The translations under genes and the position numbers were made by a program. DNA of 64,000 bases from Sporofaciens musculi (GTDB lineage: Bacteria > Bacillota > Clostridia > Lachnospirales > Lachnospiraceae): the NCBI RefSeq assembly GCF_009830285.1, contig NZ_WUQX01000001.1, forward strand, positions 2,356,501 through 2,420,500. Reading direction: 5' to 3'. Of this stretch, positions 26,105 through 34,242 are shown in pieces. Position 1 is the first letter of the stretch. The number at the start of each line of letters is the position of its first letter. The notes under the pieces were generated by a model. That model was not told the origin of the DNA, searched no databases, and worked only from the letters and a program-made list of their open reading frames with translations.

Positions 26105-28162
26105 ATGGGTAAGATACAGGTTTTGGATACGGTTACAATAGATAAGATTGCGGCGGGCGAGGTCATTGAGCGTCCGGCCTCTGTGGTCAAGGAGTTAGCA
26201 GAGAACGCCATTGACGCTGGGGCAACAGCCATTGTGGTGGAGATTCAGGACGGTGGAATATCTCTGATTCGTATTGCGGACAATGGGTGCGGCATTGCAA
26301 GAGAGGAGGTTCCCAATGCGTTTTTGCGCCATTCTACCAGCAAGATTCGTTCTGTGGAGGATTTGGTTCATATTGGCTCTTTAGGCTTTCGCGGCGAGGC
26401 GCTCTCCAGTATTGCGGCGGTTTCCCAGGTGGAGTTAATCACAAAGACAGGAGAGCAGACCTTTGGGACGAGATACCGGATTGACGGCGGGCGCAAAGTG
26501 GATATTGAGGATACAGGGGCCAGGGACGGAACTACGTTTCTGATTCGGCAGTTGTTTTATAATGTGCCTGCCAGAAGGAAGTTTTTGAAAACACCTATGA
26601 CGGAGGCAAGCCATGTGGGGGATTTGATGACAAGGCTTGCCCTGTCCCATCCAGAGATTTCTTTTCAGTTTATTAATAACGGACAGTCAAAACTTCATAC
26701 TTCAGGAAATGGAAGCCTTAAGGATGTGATTTATCACGTCTATGGGCGGGAAATTGCCTCTAACCTCCTTCGCTCAGAGTTTTCGAGTCAGGGAATACGG
26801 ATTACCGGATTCCTGGGAAAGCCCCTTATTTCCAGAGGAAACCGGAATTTTGAAAATTATTTTATTAATGGACGTTATGTGAAGAATCAAATTGTTTCAA
26901 AAGCCATTGAGGACGCCTACAAGGATTTCTCCATGCAGCATAAGTATCCTTTCGTAGTACTTCATATGGAAATCGACGGGGAGGGCGTGGATGTCAATGT
27001 GCATCCGGCCAAGATGGAGATTCGTTTCCATAACCAGCAGGAGGTCTATAATCGGGTGTATGAGGCGGTAAATAAAGGGCTTCATGCAGAGGAGTTGATT
27101 CCTCATGTAGAGCTGGATGCGCCGAAAGGGAATCAGGGAACTGATTCTGGAAATAATAATAGGATAGAGAAGGTTAAAGAAAATCGGCTTCCATTCGAGG
27201 GGCTTAAACGGATGTCTGGTATTGACGGCGCAAGAGGGCAGGAGAATGTGCAAAATCCGGTTGAACCGCAGGCTTTGAAGGATGGCGGTAAACCGGTTGA
27301 GAGCATTGGCGCCAGTTTGGGTACAGTTCAGACTAAGGCGAGGGAACAGGCTTTGCCGCCTCCGTCAGAACGGAATCTGGATTATTTTATGGGGAAGATG
27401 CAGGAGAGAGTAAAGGCGTACCACAGCCAGAGAGCATCTGCTAAGGTTACTTGCCGAAACGGGATTTTTAAGCCAGAGGTACAGTCTGACCGTATCCGCG
27501 AGACTGTGAAATATGCTAAAAAGACAGAAGAACCAAAGCAGTTAAATTTATTTGAGGAAAAGCTGCTCACAAGAGAGGCCAAGGACGAGTATCATCTGAT
27601 CGGGCAGATTTTTGAGACGTTCTGGCTGGTGGAGTACCGCGACAACCTCTATATTATCGACCAACATGCCGCCCACGAACGGGTTTTGTATGAGCGAACC
27701 TTAAAAAGTATGAAAACCAGAGAGTTTACCTCTCAGATGATTACGCCGCCGTTGATTCTTGAGTTGAGTATGCAGGAGGCAGAGCTTTTTAACCAATATA
27801 AAGAGCAGTTCCTACGGATTGGGTTTGAGTTTGAGGATTTCGGGCAGGAGTCGTTTGTGATTCGGGCGGTTCCGGACAACCTGTTCAGTATTGCGAAGAA
27901 GGAGTTGCTTTTGCAGATGCTAGACAGCCTGTCGGACGAGGTGAACCGGAATCTTTCTCCGGAGTTGATTGATGAGAAGATTGCTTCCATGTCCTGTAAG
28001 GCGGCTGTAAAGGGGAATATGAAGCTGACAGCCGCAGAGGTAGATACGCTCATTGGAGAGCTTCTCACCCTTGAGAATCCTTATCACTGTCCTCACGGGA
28101 GGCCCACCATCATTGCCATGAGCCGGCGGGAGTTGGAGAAGAAATTTAAAAGGATTGTGTAA
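26105..28162 (+). CDS. mutL: DNA mismatch repair protein MutL
   Basis: GHKL ATPase and latent endonuclease of mismatch repair. N-terminal motifs: ENAIDAGA, DNGCGI, GFRGEALSSIAAV. After a variable linker (about 340-480), the C-terminal domain has the nuclease motif DQHAAHERVLYE (519-530), the SCKAAVKGN motif and CPHGRP, so this MutL should nick DNA, as in other bacteria without MutH. 685 aa. GGAGGTGAGCAGG precedes the ATG. miaA starts 3 nt after the stop. Confidence 0.97.
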   Translation: MGKIQVLDTVTIDKIAAGEVIERPASVVKELAENAIDAGATAIVVEIQDGGISLIRIADNGCGIAREEVPNAFLRHSTSKIRSVEDLVHIGSLGFRGEALSSIAAVSQVELITKTGEQTFGTRYRIDGGRKVDIEDTGARDGTTFLIRQLFYNVPARRKFLKTPMTEASHVGDLMTRLALSHPEISFQFINNGQSKLHTSGNGSLKDVIYHVYGREIASNLLRSEFSSQGIRITGFLGKPLISRGNRNFENYFINGRYVKNQIVSKAIEDAYKDFSMQHKYPFVVLHMEIDGEGVDVNVHPAKMEIRFHNQQEVYNRVYEAVNKGLHAEELIPHVELDAPKGNQGTDSGNNNRIEKVKENRLPFEGLKRMSGIDGARGQENVQNPVEPQALKDGGKPVESIGASLGTVQTKAREQALPPPSERNLDYFMGKMQERVKAYHSQRASAKVTCRNGIFKPEVQSDRIRETVKYAKKTEEPKQLNLFEEKLLTREAKDEYHLIGQIFETFWLVEYRDNLYIIDQHAAHERVLYERTLKSMKTREFTSQMITPPLILELSMQEAELFNQYKEQFLRIGFEFEDFGQESFVIRAVPDNLFSIAKKELLLQMLDSLSDEVNRNLSPELIDEKIASMSCKAAVKGNMKLTAAEVDTLIGELLTLENPYHCPHGRPTIIAMSRRELEKKFKRIV

Positions 28163-28165
28163 ATT

Positions 28166-29107
28166 ATGAAGAAACCATTAGTAGTTCTGACAGGGCCTAC
28201 GGCTGTCGGGAAGACGGAAATCTCCATTAAGCTTGCCAAAGAAATCGGCGGGGAAATTATTTCCGCGGATTCCATGCAGGTTTATAAGCATATGGATATC
28301 GGCTCTGCCAAGATTCGTCCTGAGGAGATGGCAGGGATTCCTCATTTTCTGGTGGATGAGTTGGAGCCCTTTGAGGAATTTCACGTCGTACGTTTTCAAC
28401 AGATGGCAAAGGCAGCAATGGAAAAAATTTACGCTCGTCGGCATATCCCTATTGTGGTAGGCGGGACAGGATTTTATATTCAGGCATTGCTTTATGACGT
28501 TGATTTTTCGGAAAATGACGGGGACGCTTCCTACCGCCATGAGCTTGAAGAAATTGCCCGTAAGGAGGGAGGGCAGGTTCTTCACGAGAAATTGCGCTTA
28601 GTTGATAAAATGGCGGCAGAGCAGATTCATGCCAATAATGTGAAGCGGATCATCCGCGCCCTGGAGTTCTATCACCAGACAGGACAACGGATTTCTGAGC
28701 ATAACGAAAGGGAACGGCAGAAGGAATCGCCGTACCAATTTGTCTATTTTGTGCTAAATGATGACAGGAATCGATTGTATGAACGAATTGACAGACGGGT
28801 GGATCAGATGCTAAAGGATGGGCTTGTAAAGGAGGTGGAGGCTCTTAAGAGCATGGGCTGCACCAGGGACATGGTGTCCATGCAGGGGCTTGGATATAAG
28901 GAAATTCTTGCCTATCTGGAGGGGGAGTTAAGTCTCAAGGAAGCAATCTACCGGCTGAAACGGGACACCAGACATTTTGCAAAGCGGCAGATTACATGGT
29001 TTAAGAGGGAACGTGAGGTTATCTGGCTTAATAAGGATGAATATGGTTATGACGAAGACAGAATCCTCCACGATATGATAAGATATGTAAGGGGCGAACT
29101 GGGTTGA
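28166..29107 (+). CDS. miaA: tRNA dimethylallyltransferase MiaA
   Basis: Transfers a dimethylallyl group from DMAPP to A37 of tRNAs reading UNN codons, producing the substrate of MiaB. Motifs: P-loop GPTAVGKT (10-17), DSMQVYKHMDIGSAK, GGTGFYIQALL and QITWFKRE. 313 aa is typical. It lies 3 nt after mutL, so it is probably in the mutSL operon, and its stop overlaps the TTG start of the next gene by 4 nt. Confidence 0.97.
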   Translation: MKKPLVVLTGPTAVGKTEISIKLAKEIGGEIISADSMQVYKHMDIGSAKIRPEEMAGIPHFLVDELEPFEEFHVVRFQQMAKAAMEKIYARRHIPIVVGGTGFYIQALLYDVDFSENDGDASYRHELEEIARKEGGQVLHEKLRLVDKMAAEQIHANNVKRIIRALEFYHQTGQRISEHNERERQKESPYQFVYFVLNDDRNRLYERIDRRVDQMLKDGLVKEVEALKSMGCTRDMVSMQGLGYKEILAYLEGELSLKEAIYRLKRDTRHFAKRQITWFKREREVIWLNKDEYGYDEDRILHDMIRYVRGELG

Positions 29108-29394
29108 GAAAATTATTTCGGAGTAAGTTTATTAAGAAAATGAATACTTTGCTGATGGTCTATGCCCGTTCTCAGAATGCGGAGGCTACTTATCGGGAAT
29201 TGATGGCTCTTAAACCTTTGATTCGGGATAAGGGGGAGGAGGCTTTGTTTGAGCTGAATAGGGCGTCGCTGCTTTATGATATGAAGAAGTATAAGGAGGC
29301 GGCGGAGGTAATTATGCAGATCAAACCGCTGAATCCTGTGTTTGACGCAAAATGTGCGGTTGTGAGGACAAAGATTTTGGATTCGTGGGTGTAA
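29104..29394 (+). CDS. Small TPR-like hypothetical protein
   Basis: 96-aa helical protein. The region RELMALKPLIRDKGEEALFELNRASLLYDMKKYKEAAEVI reads like one to two tetratricopeptide units, so a protein-binding role is possible. The TTG at 29104 overlaps the miaA stop (TTGA); an ATG at 29140 is an alternative start. It occupies the place where hfq sits in Bacillus but does not resemble Hfq. Function not known. Confidence 0.65.
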   Translation: MRKLFRSKFIKKMNTLLMVYARSQNAEATYRELMALKPLIRDKGEEALFELNRASLLYDMKKYKEAAEVIMQIKPLNPVFDAKCAVVRTKILDSWV

Positions 29395-29419
29395 ACTGTA
29401 AATATCATAATTTTAAATA

Positions 29420-29456
29420 AAATCCTCCAGGAAGTGGAAGCTTGGAGGATTTTTAT
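29420..29456. terminator. Bidirectional terminator at the mutSL-miaA / restriction island boundary
   Basis: AAATCCTCCA and TGGAGGATTT form a 10-bp stem followed by TTTATCTT on +; the minus strand also has a T-rich tail (TTTTATTTAAAAT). It ends the mutS-mutL-miaA run and the minus-strand specificity gene. Confidence 0.85.
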
Positions 29457-29457
29457 C

Positions 29458-30108
29458 TTATATAGGCATTATATTATTAACATGTCTAATTGTTGCTTCT
29501 AATGATTTTTCATATTCTCTATATCGGGTAATAGCCTTCTCAATATCTTGTGAAATTTTCTCCCTTTCCTCAAATAACTGGGAGGGGACAACCAAGTTCA
29601 AGAGATCATTTTCCTTGAATCTGGGATGCTGGCTTCCTTCTACAGAATTTGCAAAAACAATCTGAACCGCTTTGGAAAGCAAAAAAGGAACTAAAAAAGC
29701 AATGGATTCATGATTTCTTGCTCTCAGTATATAGAATTCTGTTGAAGCGCAAATCGGCTCGTCTGTGTCTATATCGACATACGCAACCTGACGAAGATAA
29801 GGGCGCAGGCGTGAGATGATAACGTCTCCATGCTTTAGAATTTTTTTATTGCTGTTTAGTTTACCTGGCTTGGATGGAATTCTTAAATATCCACTCATTG
29901 CATCGGAGGTATTTATCTGATGCCAATCAGACGAATTCTTTTTAGATGTAACAATATCATTTTCTAATGTAATGATTTCAGACAGTAGAACGCCATTATT
30001 TTCATCCGGTAAATTCATATGTCTTTTAGGATTATATCTTTCTGGAGTCAATACAAATAGAGGCCCTAAGTGAGTTGTTTTTTTGATTACACATATAGCC
30101 ATATTCAT
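29458..30108 (-). CDS. Half-size HsdS-like specificity subunit (Type IIH RM)
   Basis: 216-aa DNA-specificity subunit with one target-recognition domain followed by a C-terminal helix (EEREKISQDIEKAITRYREYEKSLEAT). The typical S-subunit segment LKHGDVIISRLRPYLRQVAYV is at about 110-130 and a second family block (STEFYILRA) follows. Ordinary Type I HsdS has two such domains in about 400 aa, so this is a half-S that would need to dimerise, giving a symmetric bipartite target. Start chosen at the ATG forming a TAATG overlap with the methylase stop; a GTG at 30114 is the alternative. Co-transcribed with the methylase. Confidence 0.85.
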   Translation of the reverse strand: MNMAICVIKKTTHLGPLFVLTPERYNPKRHMNLPDENNGVLLSEIITLENDIVTSKKNSSDWHQINTSDAMSGYLRIPSKPGKLNSNKKILKHGDVIISRLRPYLRQVAYVDIDTDEPICASTEFYILRARNHESIAFLVPFLLSKAVQIVFANSVEGSQHPRFKENDLLNLVVPSQLFEEREKISQDIEKAITRYREYEKSLEATIRHVNNIMPI

Positions 30109-31325
30109 TACCACCTAATTCCTTCAGTCATGAGAAATGTTTTAAACTCGGAAGCAATTTGGTCTAAGTCATGTTCAACATTTTTCCATGTTCTTGATTT
30201 TTCATCTTTGAATAACAGATTGCCTCGGCTGTCTTTTCCGGATTGTTCGCTGATTCCGAAAAACACTTCTTCTGAAAATTTTCTTTTCTGTTCTCGCTTC
30301 TGTAAGAACAGGATGCTTGTTTTTATGGCCGTGTGCGGCATAAAAGCATTTCTTGGTATACCGATGACTCCAATGACTCGGCATGTGTCATAGATCCAGC
30401 GTCGCAATACTTCATTGTCCTTACTGCCAAAAATATTGTCGGGAAGGATGATTGCCATCCGTCCCCCCAATTTTAGCAGACTGATACATCTTTCCACAAA
30501 AAGAACATCTCTCTCAATTCTTGCTTTTCCATAAGAGATATTGTAACTTTTCAAAAGATCAGGTTCAATGATTTCACCGGCAAAGGGGGGATTTGTAATA
30601 ATGATATCAAATAAATCTTTTTTCTTTTCGATTCTTAAAATATCTTCTATGGTTGTAGAAGGTTCACAGCTACCTTTCTCAAAAAGTGATACCCGTACGT
30701 CATTTTTTAGAAGGCTGTTTAGTTTATGGATGTGGGCGCCTTTGACTGAACCAACATGCATCAACAGCCGAGCAATTCTTACAGCCGTATTATCAAAATC
30801 AAATCCCCATAAATCTGTGCCGTTAATCTTACCATGTAAATAAGCGTGGTAGAGAAATGAGCCTGAGCCCGCAGCAGGGTCTAAAATACTCTCATTAGGT
30901 TTGGGATTCAGTATATCAACACAAAAGTCAACCAGGTATCGGGGGGTAAAAAATTGTCCTTTGGTCCCTTTTTTTTCACGAGAAATAATATACTCGAAAA
31001 TGCTGTCAATTCCTTCATATCCATCTTCTGTAAATGAGAAATTTTTAATAATGTCAATGCATACAGAAAATTGCTCATCTAAGATCTTAAGTTTTGTGTC
31101 AATAAGGACTCCAGGCCAGTTGGCGTCAATGATTGTCAACAAACCATTAGCTTTATCTAAAGTATGTATATTATTCGTATTATGCAGACCTTCCCACAAT
31201 TTAATAAGAATGATTTTAAATATTTCTTCAAACTCATTCTCGCCAGAGTTTGCCAACATGACTTCTTCTAAACGTTTATATGCAGCAGCGAATGTCTCAA
31301 TATGTGTTGTTTTTCTTTTCGCCAT
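30108..31325 (-). CDS. HsdM-like N6-adenine DNA methyltransferase (Type IIH RM)
   Basis: 405-aa gamma-class adenine methylase like Type I HsdM. Visible motifs: GQFFTPR (123-129), AdoMet-binding DPAAGSGS (149-156) and catalytic NPPF (245-248). It is somewhat short for HsdM. RBS AAGGAGAG precedes the ATG. It would combine with the downstream half-S subunit (M2S2) to protect host DNA. There is no HsdR translocase in the island; instead a PD-ELK nuclease and a controller gene are transcribed divergently. The gene is AT-rich, unlike the flanking mutL/miaA. Confidence 0.93.
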   Translation of the reverse strand: MAKRKTTHIETFAAAYKRLEEVMLANSGENEFEEIFKIILIKLWEGLHNTNNIHTLDKANGLLTIIDANWPGVLIDTKLKILDEQFSVCIDIIKNFSFTEDGYEGIDSIFEYIISREKKGTKGQFFTPRYLVDFCVDILNPKPNESILDPAAGSGSFLYHAYLHGKINGTDLWGFDFDNTAVRIARLLMHVGSVKGAHIHKLNSLLKNDVRVSLFEKGSCEPSTTIEDILRIEKKKDLFDIIITNPPFAGEIIEPDLLKSYNISYGKARIERDVLFVERCISLLKLGGRMAIILPDNIFGSKDNEVLRRWIYDTCRVIGVIGIPRNAFMPHTAIKTSILFLQKREQKRKFSEEVFFGISEQSGKDSRGNLLFKDEKSRTWKNVEHDLDQIASEFKTFLMTEGIRW

Positions 31326-31353
31326 AGTGAACTCTCCTTCTTAGAAATTAAGA

Positions 31354-31365
31354 ATAACATGTTAT
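31354..31365. promoter_or_regulatory. Palindrome in the M promoter region
   Basis: ATAACATGTTAT is a perfect 12-bp palindrome 29 nt upstream of the methylase start, in the divergent control region. It could be an operator for the M-S operon. Confidence 0.35.
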
Positions 31366-31375
31366 CTCAAAAAAG

Positions 31376-31393
31376 TAAAGACAATGGTCTTTA
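31376..31393. promoter_or_regulatory. C-box-like inverted repeat
   Basis: TAAAGAC-AATG-GTCTTTA: a perfect 7+4+7 inverted repeat with GAC-N4-GTC core, similar in layout to C-boxes bound by restriction controller proteins. It lies midway between the divergent M-S and C-R operons. Confidence 0.5.
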
Positions 31394-31403
31394 GTATATA
31401 TTA

Positions 31404-31436
31404 TATTCTAATTTGGAATATTCTGTTTTAGAATAT
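31404..31436 (+). promoter_or_regulatory. Two adjacent inverted repeats: candidate controller operators
   Basis: TATTC-N7-GAATA (31404-31420) and ATATTCT-N5-AGAATAT (31418-31436) overlap the -35 box and the spacer of the promoter at 31413-31441. Tandem operators overlapping the promoter are the usual arrangement for C-protein self-regulation. Confidence 0.5.
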
Positions 31437-31441
31437 ATAAT
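31413..31441 (+). promoter_or_regulatory. Promoter of the controller-endonuclease operon
   Basis: TTGGAA (31413-31418), 17-nt spacer, TATAAT (31436-31441), 20 nt before the ATG at 31462, which has AAGGAGG upstream. Confidence 0.65.
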
Positions 31442-31461
31442 ACATAAAAAGGAGGACTTGT

Positions 31462-31704
31462 ATGAAAAGTATCTATACAGATGATTACATTAATATTATT
31501 TCTGTCTTACGAGCCATCCGCATAAACAAAAATATAACACAGGCAGAAATGGCGAATTTGCTAAATGTAACGCAGTCATTTATTTCAAAAGTTGAGAACC
31601 GAGAACGTCGGTTGGATGTTGTTGAATTACTTTCATGGATTGATGCGCTTGGTGTATCGGTGTCTGATATTTTACCAGAAAAATATTTAGGAGGGAACAG
31701 CTAA
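31462..31704 (+). CDS. XRE-family controller (C) protein of the RM system
   Basis: 80-aa lambda-repressor-like helix-turn-helix protein; HTH at about residues 26-50 (TQAEMANLLNVTQSFISKVE). Size and position directly before the endonuclease gene match controller proteins of Type II restriction systems, which delay nuclease expression until methylation is established. Its stop and the nuclease ATG share one base (TAATG), so translation is coupled. Palindromes over its promoter suggest autoregulation; this is inference. A generic XRE regulator cannot be excluded. Confidence 0.85.
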   Translation: MKSIYTDDYINIISVLRAIRINKNITQAEMANLLNVTQSFISKVENRERRLDVVELLSWIDALGVSVSDILPEKYLGGNS

Positions 31705-32525
31705 TGGCTTTTATGACCAAAGTGGAATACGAGGCATATGTTAAAGACCATGCTTCGTCTGTGGTGAATGCTGAAGATATTGCACATATAAAAATTGCAT
31801 TGCAGCCATTAATTGGAGTACAGTTTCATATACTGTCTATCCCAAAGGAGATTTTGCTGGCATTTGAACCATCTCAGATCGGAACAATAATCGGAACTCT
31901 GATGGATGCTTGTATTCCCCAACTTTCTAAAATTACAGAATCGAACACATTTGATACCGTAGGATTGTATAAAAACGAGGGGATTCTCGGAGAAAGAGAA
32001 GGATATCCTGATTATTTGCACACTTCTGGAAAAAGACTTGAGTTGAAGCTTTTATTTGTAGATAACCCCAATGTTAAGATGAAGAAGCCTCCTACGCCAA
32101 GAGAGCCTTCTGCCCGATTAACAGGGAAAGTAACCTTTAAGAATATACAGGCGGATAAGGATTTATTATTGGTGATCGCTTATGCACTGATGGAAAATAG
32201 AGCAAAACCAGACTTTTTTTCTCCTACAATTATTGATTTTGATGTATTTCCTATATATGAATGTATTTTGGCAAGAGATCGTCGCATGTATGCTTCTCAT
32301 GGCGGCTGGTTTGGCCAATTTGAAACACCGACAATACTTAGCAAACAAGGAAAGAGAAAAATGAACCTATGTCAGCCTGTTGATTATTCATCATATGGGC
32401 GAAAAGAAAATGAAGGAAAAGATTTGAATGAAGATACAAATTTCGGTAAACTAAAGAGAATTCCATATGGTCCGCTTCAAGAGTACATTAAACCTGCTCA
32501 TTTTACTGTTTTCTTTGAAAAATAA
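31704..32525 (+). CDS. PD-(D/E)XK restriction endonuclease (Type IIH RM)
   Basis: 273-aa protein with a clear nuclease motif: PD at 102-103 (REGYPDYLH) and ELK at 113-115 (KRLELKLL). No helicase or translocase motif, so it should cut like a Type II enzyme. Context decides the call: it follows a controller gene with a TAATG overlap and diverges from an HsdM-like methylase and half-S subunit. The closest described arrangement is the AhdI Type IIH system. Sequence similarity to a named endonuclease is not recognised, so the target site is unknown. Confidence 0.82.
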   Translation: MAFMTKVEYEAYVKDHASSVVNAEDIAHIKIALQPLIGVQFHILSIPKEILLAFEPSQIGTIIGTLMDACIPQLSKITESNTFDTVGLYKNEGILGEREGYPDYLHTSGKRLELKLLFVDNPNVKMKKPPTPREPSARLTGKVTFKNIQADKDLLLVIAYALMENRAKPDFFSPTIIDFDVFPIYECILARDRRMYASHGGWFGQFETPTILSKQGKRKMNLCQPVDYSSYGRKENEGKDLNEDTNFGKLKRIPYGPLQEYIKPAHFTVFFEK

Positions 32526-32595
32526 TTATTATTAAAAAACTATATAATAACTGGTTAAAATAAATATTACATACATAGAGGAGGAAATTGACGAT

Positions 32596-33897
32596 ATGAT
32601 AAATGAAACCCATGATACGAGTATTACTTCACTATATAAAGAATTAGGAATCCGAAAAGAGGTTCTTAAATTTGGCAGAGAGATAGAAGCAGGGCTTAAA
32701 GAGAGGTTTGCCGCCATTGATGAGGTGGCGGAGTATAACCAGCTTAAGGTGATTCACGCCATGCAGAAGAACCAGGTCAGCGAAGGATGTTTCCACTATG
32801 CCAGCGGCTACGGCTATAATGACGCGGGACGAGACACCCTGGAGGATGTGTATGCTTCCGTATTTCATACGCAGAGCGCGCTGGTGCGTCCACAGATTAC
32901 TTGCGGAACCCATGCCCTTGCCCTTGCTTTAAGCGCCAATTTAAGACCTGGGGATGAATTGCTGTCGCCTGTTGGGAAGCCCTACGACACCTTAGAGGAG
33001 GTCATTGGCATCCGTCCCTCCAAGGGCTCTCTTGCAGAATATGGAATTTCCTATTCCCAGGTTGAGCTTCTTTCGGACGGTACATTCGACTATGAAAATA
33101 TACGCAAAGCAATTCATGAGAACACAAAGCTGGTGACGATTCAGAGGTCAAAGGGCTATCAGACCAGACCCAGCTTTTCCGTAAAGCAGATTGGCGAGCT
33201 GATTTCATTTGTCAAGGAGATTCGTCCGGATATCATCTGTATGGTGGATAACTGTTACGGGGAGTTTGTGGAAACCATTGAGCCAAGCGATGTGGGCGCG
33301 GATCTGGTGGTGGGGTCCTTGATTAAGAATCCCGGCGGCGGCCTTGCGCCAATCGGCGGTTATATTGCAGGCAGGAAGGATTTGATTGAGGCTTGCGGAT
33401 ACCGTTTGACTTCTCCTGGACTTGGAAAGGAGGTAGGGGCTTCCCTTGGCGTGATGCAGTCTTTTTATCAGGGGCTGTTTCTTGCGCCCACTGTGACGGC
33501 CAGTGCCCTTAAGGCGGCGATTTTTGCGGCAAATATATATGAGAAGCTTGGGTTTTTCGTGGTGCCTAATGGAAGTGAGAGCAGACATGACATTATTCAG
33601 GCCGTGACCTTTGGAAAGCCGGAGGGAGTCATTGAGTTCTGTAAGGGAATCCAGGCGGCGGCGCCTGTGGATTCCTTCGTGACGCCTATTCCCTGGGCAA
33701 TGCCTGGTTATGACAGTGATGTGATTATGGCGGCGGGGGCGTTTGTACAAGGGTCCTCCATAGAACTGAGTGCAGACGGGCCGATTAAGCCGCCTTATGC
33801 AGTCTATTTTCAGGGCGGGCTTACATGGCATCATGGCAGGCTTGGAATCTTAATGTCGCTTGAGTATCTGGTGCGGAAGGGCGTGGTGGTATTATGA
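32596..33897 (+). CDS. YnbB-like PLP enzyme (methionine gamma-lyase family, 'aluminium resistance')
   Basis: 433-aa fold-type I PLP enzyme of the Met_gamma_lyase/YnbB family, long annotated as aluminium resistance protein; the reaction is not established. The PLP lysine is K244 in GSLIKNPGGG, with DNCYGEF (metal/PLP contact) before it and the family end block GGLTWHHGRLGILMSLEYL. RBS GAGGAGG. In many Firmicutes this gene directly follows miaA-hfq; here the restriction island separates them. The stop overlaps the next ATG by 4 nt. Confidence 0.93.
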   Translation: MINETHDTSITSLYKELGIRKEVLKFGREIEAGLKERFAAIDEVAEYNQLKVIHAMQKNQVSEGCFHYASGYGYNDAGRDTLEDVYASVFHTQSALVRPQITCGTHALALALSANLRPGDELLSPVGKPYDTLEEVIGIRPSKGSLAEYGISYSQVELLSDGTFDYENIRKAIHENTKLVTIQRSKGYQTRPSFSVKQIGELISFVKEIRPDIICMVDNCYGEFVETIEPSDVGADLVVGSLIKNPGGGLAPIGGYIAGRKDLIEACGYRLTSPGLGKEVGASLGVMQSFYQGLFLAPTVTASALKAAIFAANIYEKLGFFVVPNGSESRHDIIQAVTFGKPEGVIEFCKGIQAAAPVDSFVTPIPWAMPGYDSDVIMAAGAFVQGSSIELSADGPIKPPYAVYFQGGLTWHHGRLGILMSLEYLVRKGVVVL

Positions 33898-34238
33898 AGC
33901 AGACCAAGGATATGTGGGATTTTCCGGTTATGGAAGGAATTGCTTTTCCAGATGCCAATCGAGTGCATCCATTGATGCAGGGCAGGGTAGAGAAACTGAT
34001 TTATGAACTTGCAAAAGACCAAAATATCCGTAGAGTAGTACTGTTTGGGAGTTCTCTGGAATTTAGATGCAACAGTGCCAGTGATATGGATATTTATATT
34101 GAAAAATTTGATTCTGGAAAAAAGCTCGAATATGTTCCTGAATTAGACTGTGAAATAGATATTGTTACAAACCTATCTCATGATAATAGATTATATCATG
34201 AAATTGAACAGACAGGATTACTGTTATTTGAGAGGTGA
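33894..34238 (+). CDS. MNT-type nucleotidyltransferase (antitoxin-like)
   Basis: 114-aa minimal nucleotidyltransferase. The polymerase-beta-type motif GSSLEFRCNSASDMD is at 52-66, with catalytic D64 and D66 and a third aspartate D89 (EIDIV), so it looks active. In MNT-HEPN pairs this enzyme often inactivates the HEPN toxin by adding AMP. The ATG overlaps the ynbB stop (ATGA), so it is translationally coupled to a housekeeping gene. The HEPN gene follows 4 nt later. Confidence 0.85.
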   Translation: MKQTKDMWDFPVMEGIAFPDANRVHPLMQGRVEKLIYELAKDQNIRRVVLFGSSLEFRCNSASDMDIYIEKFDSGKKLEYVPELDCEIDIVTNLSHDNRLYHEIEQTGLLLFER

Positions 34239-34242
34239 GAAG

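Noticed and set aside
33205-33834. 209-codon minus frame inside the ynbB-like gene
   Set aside because: Antisense to PLP-enzyme core motifs; shadow.
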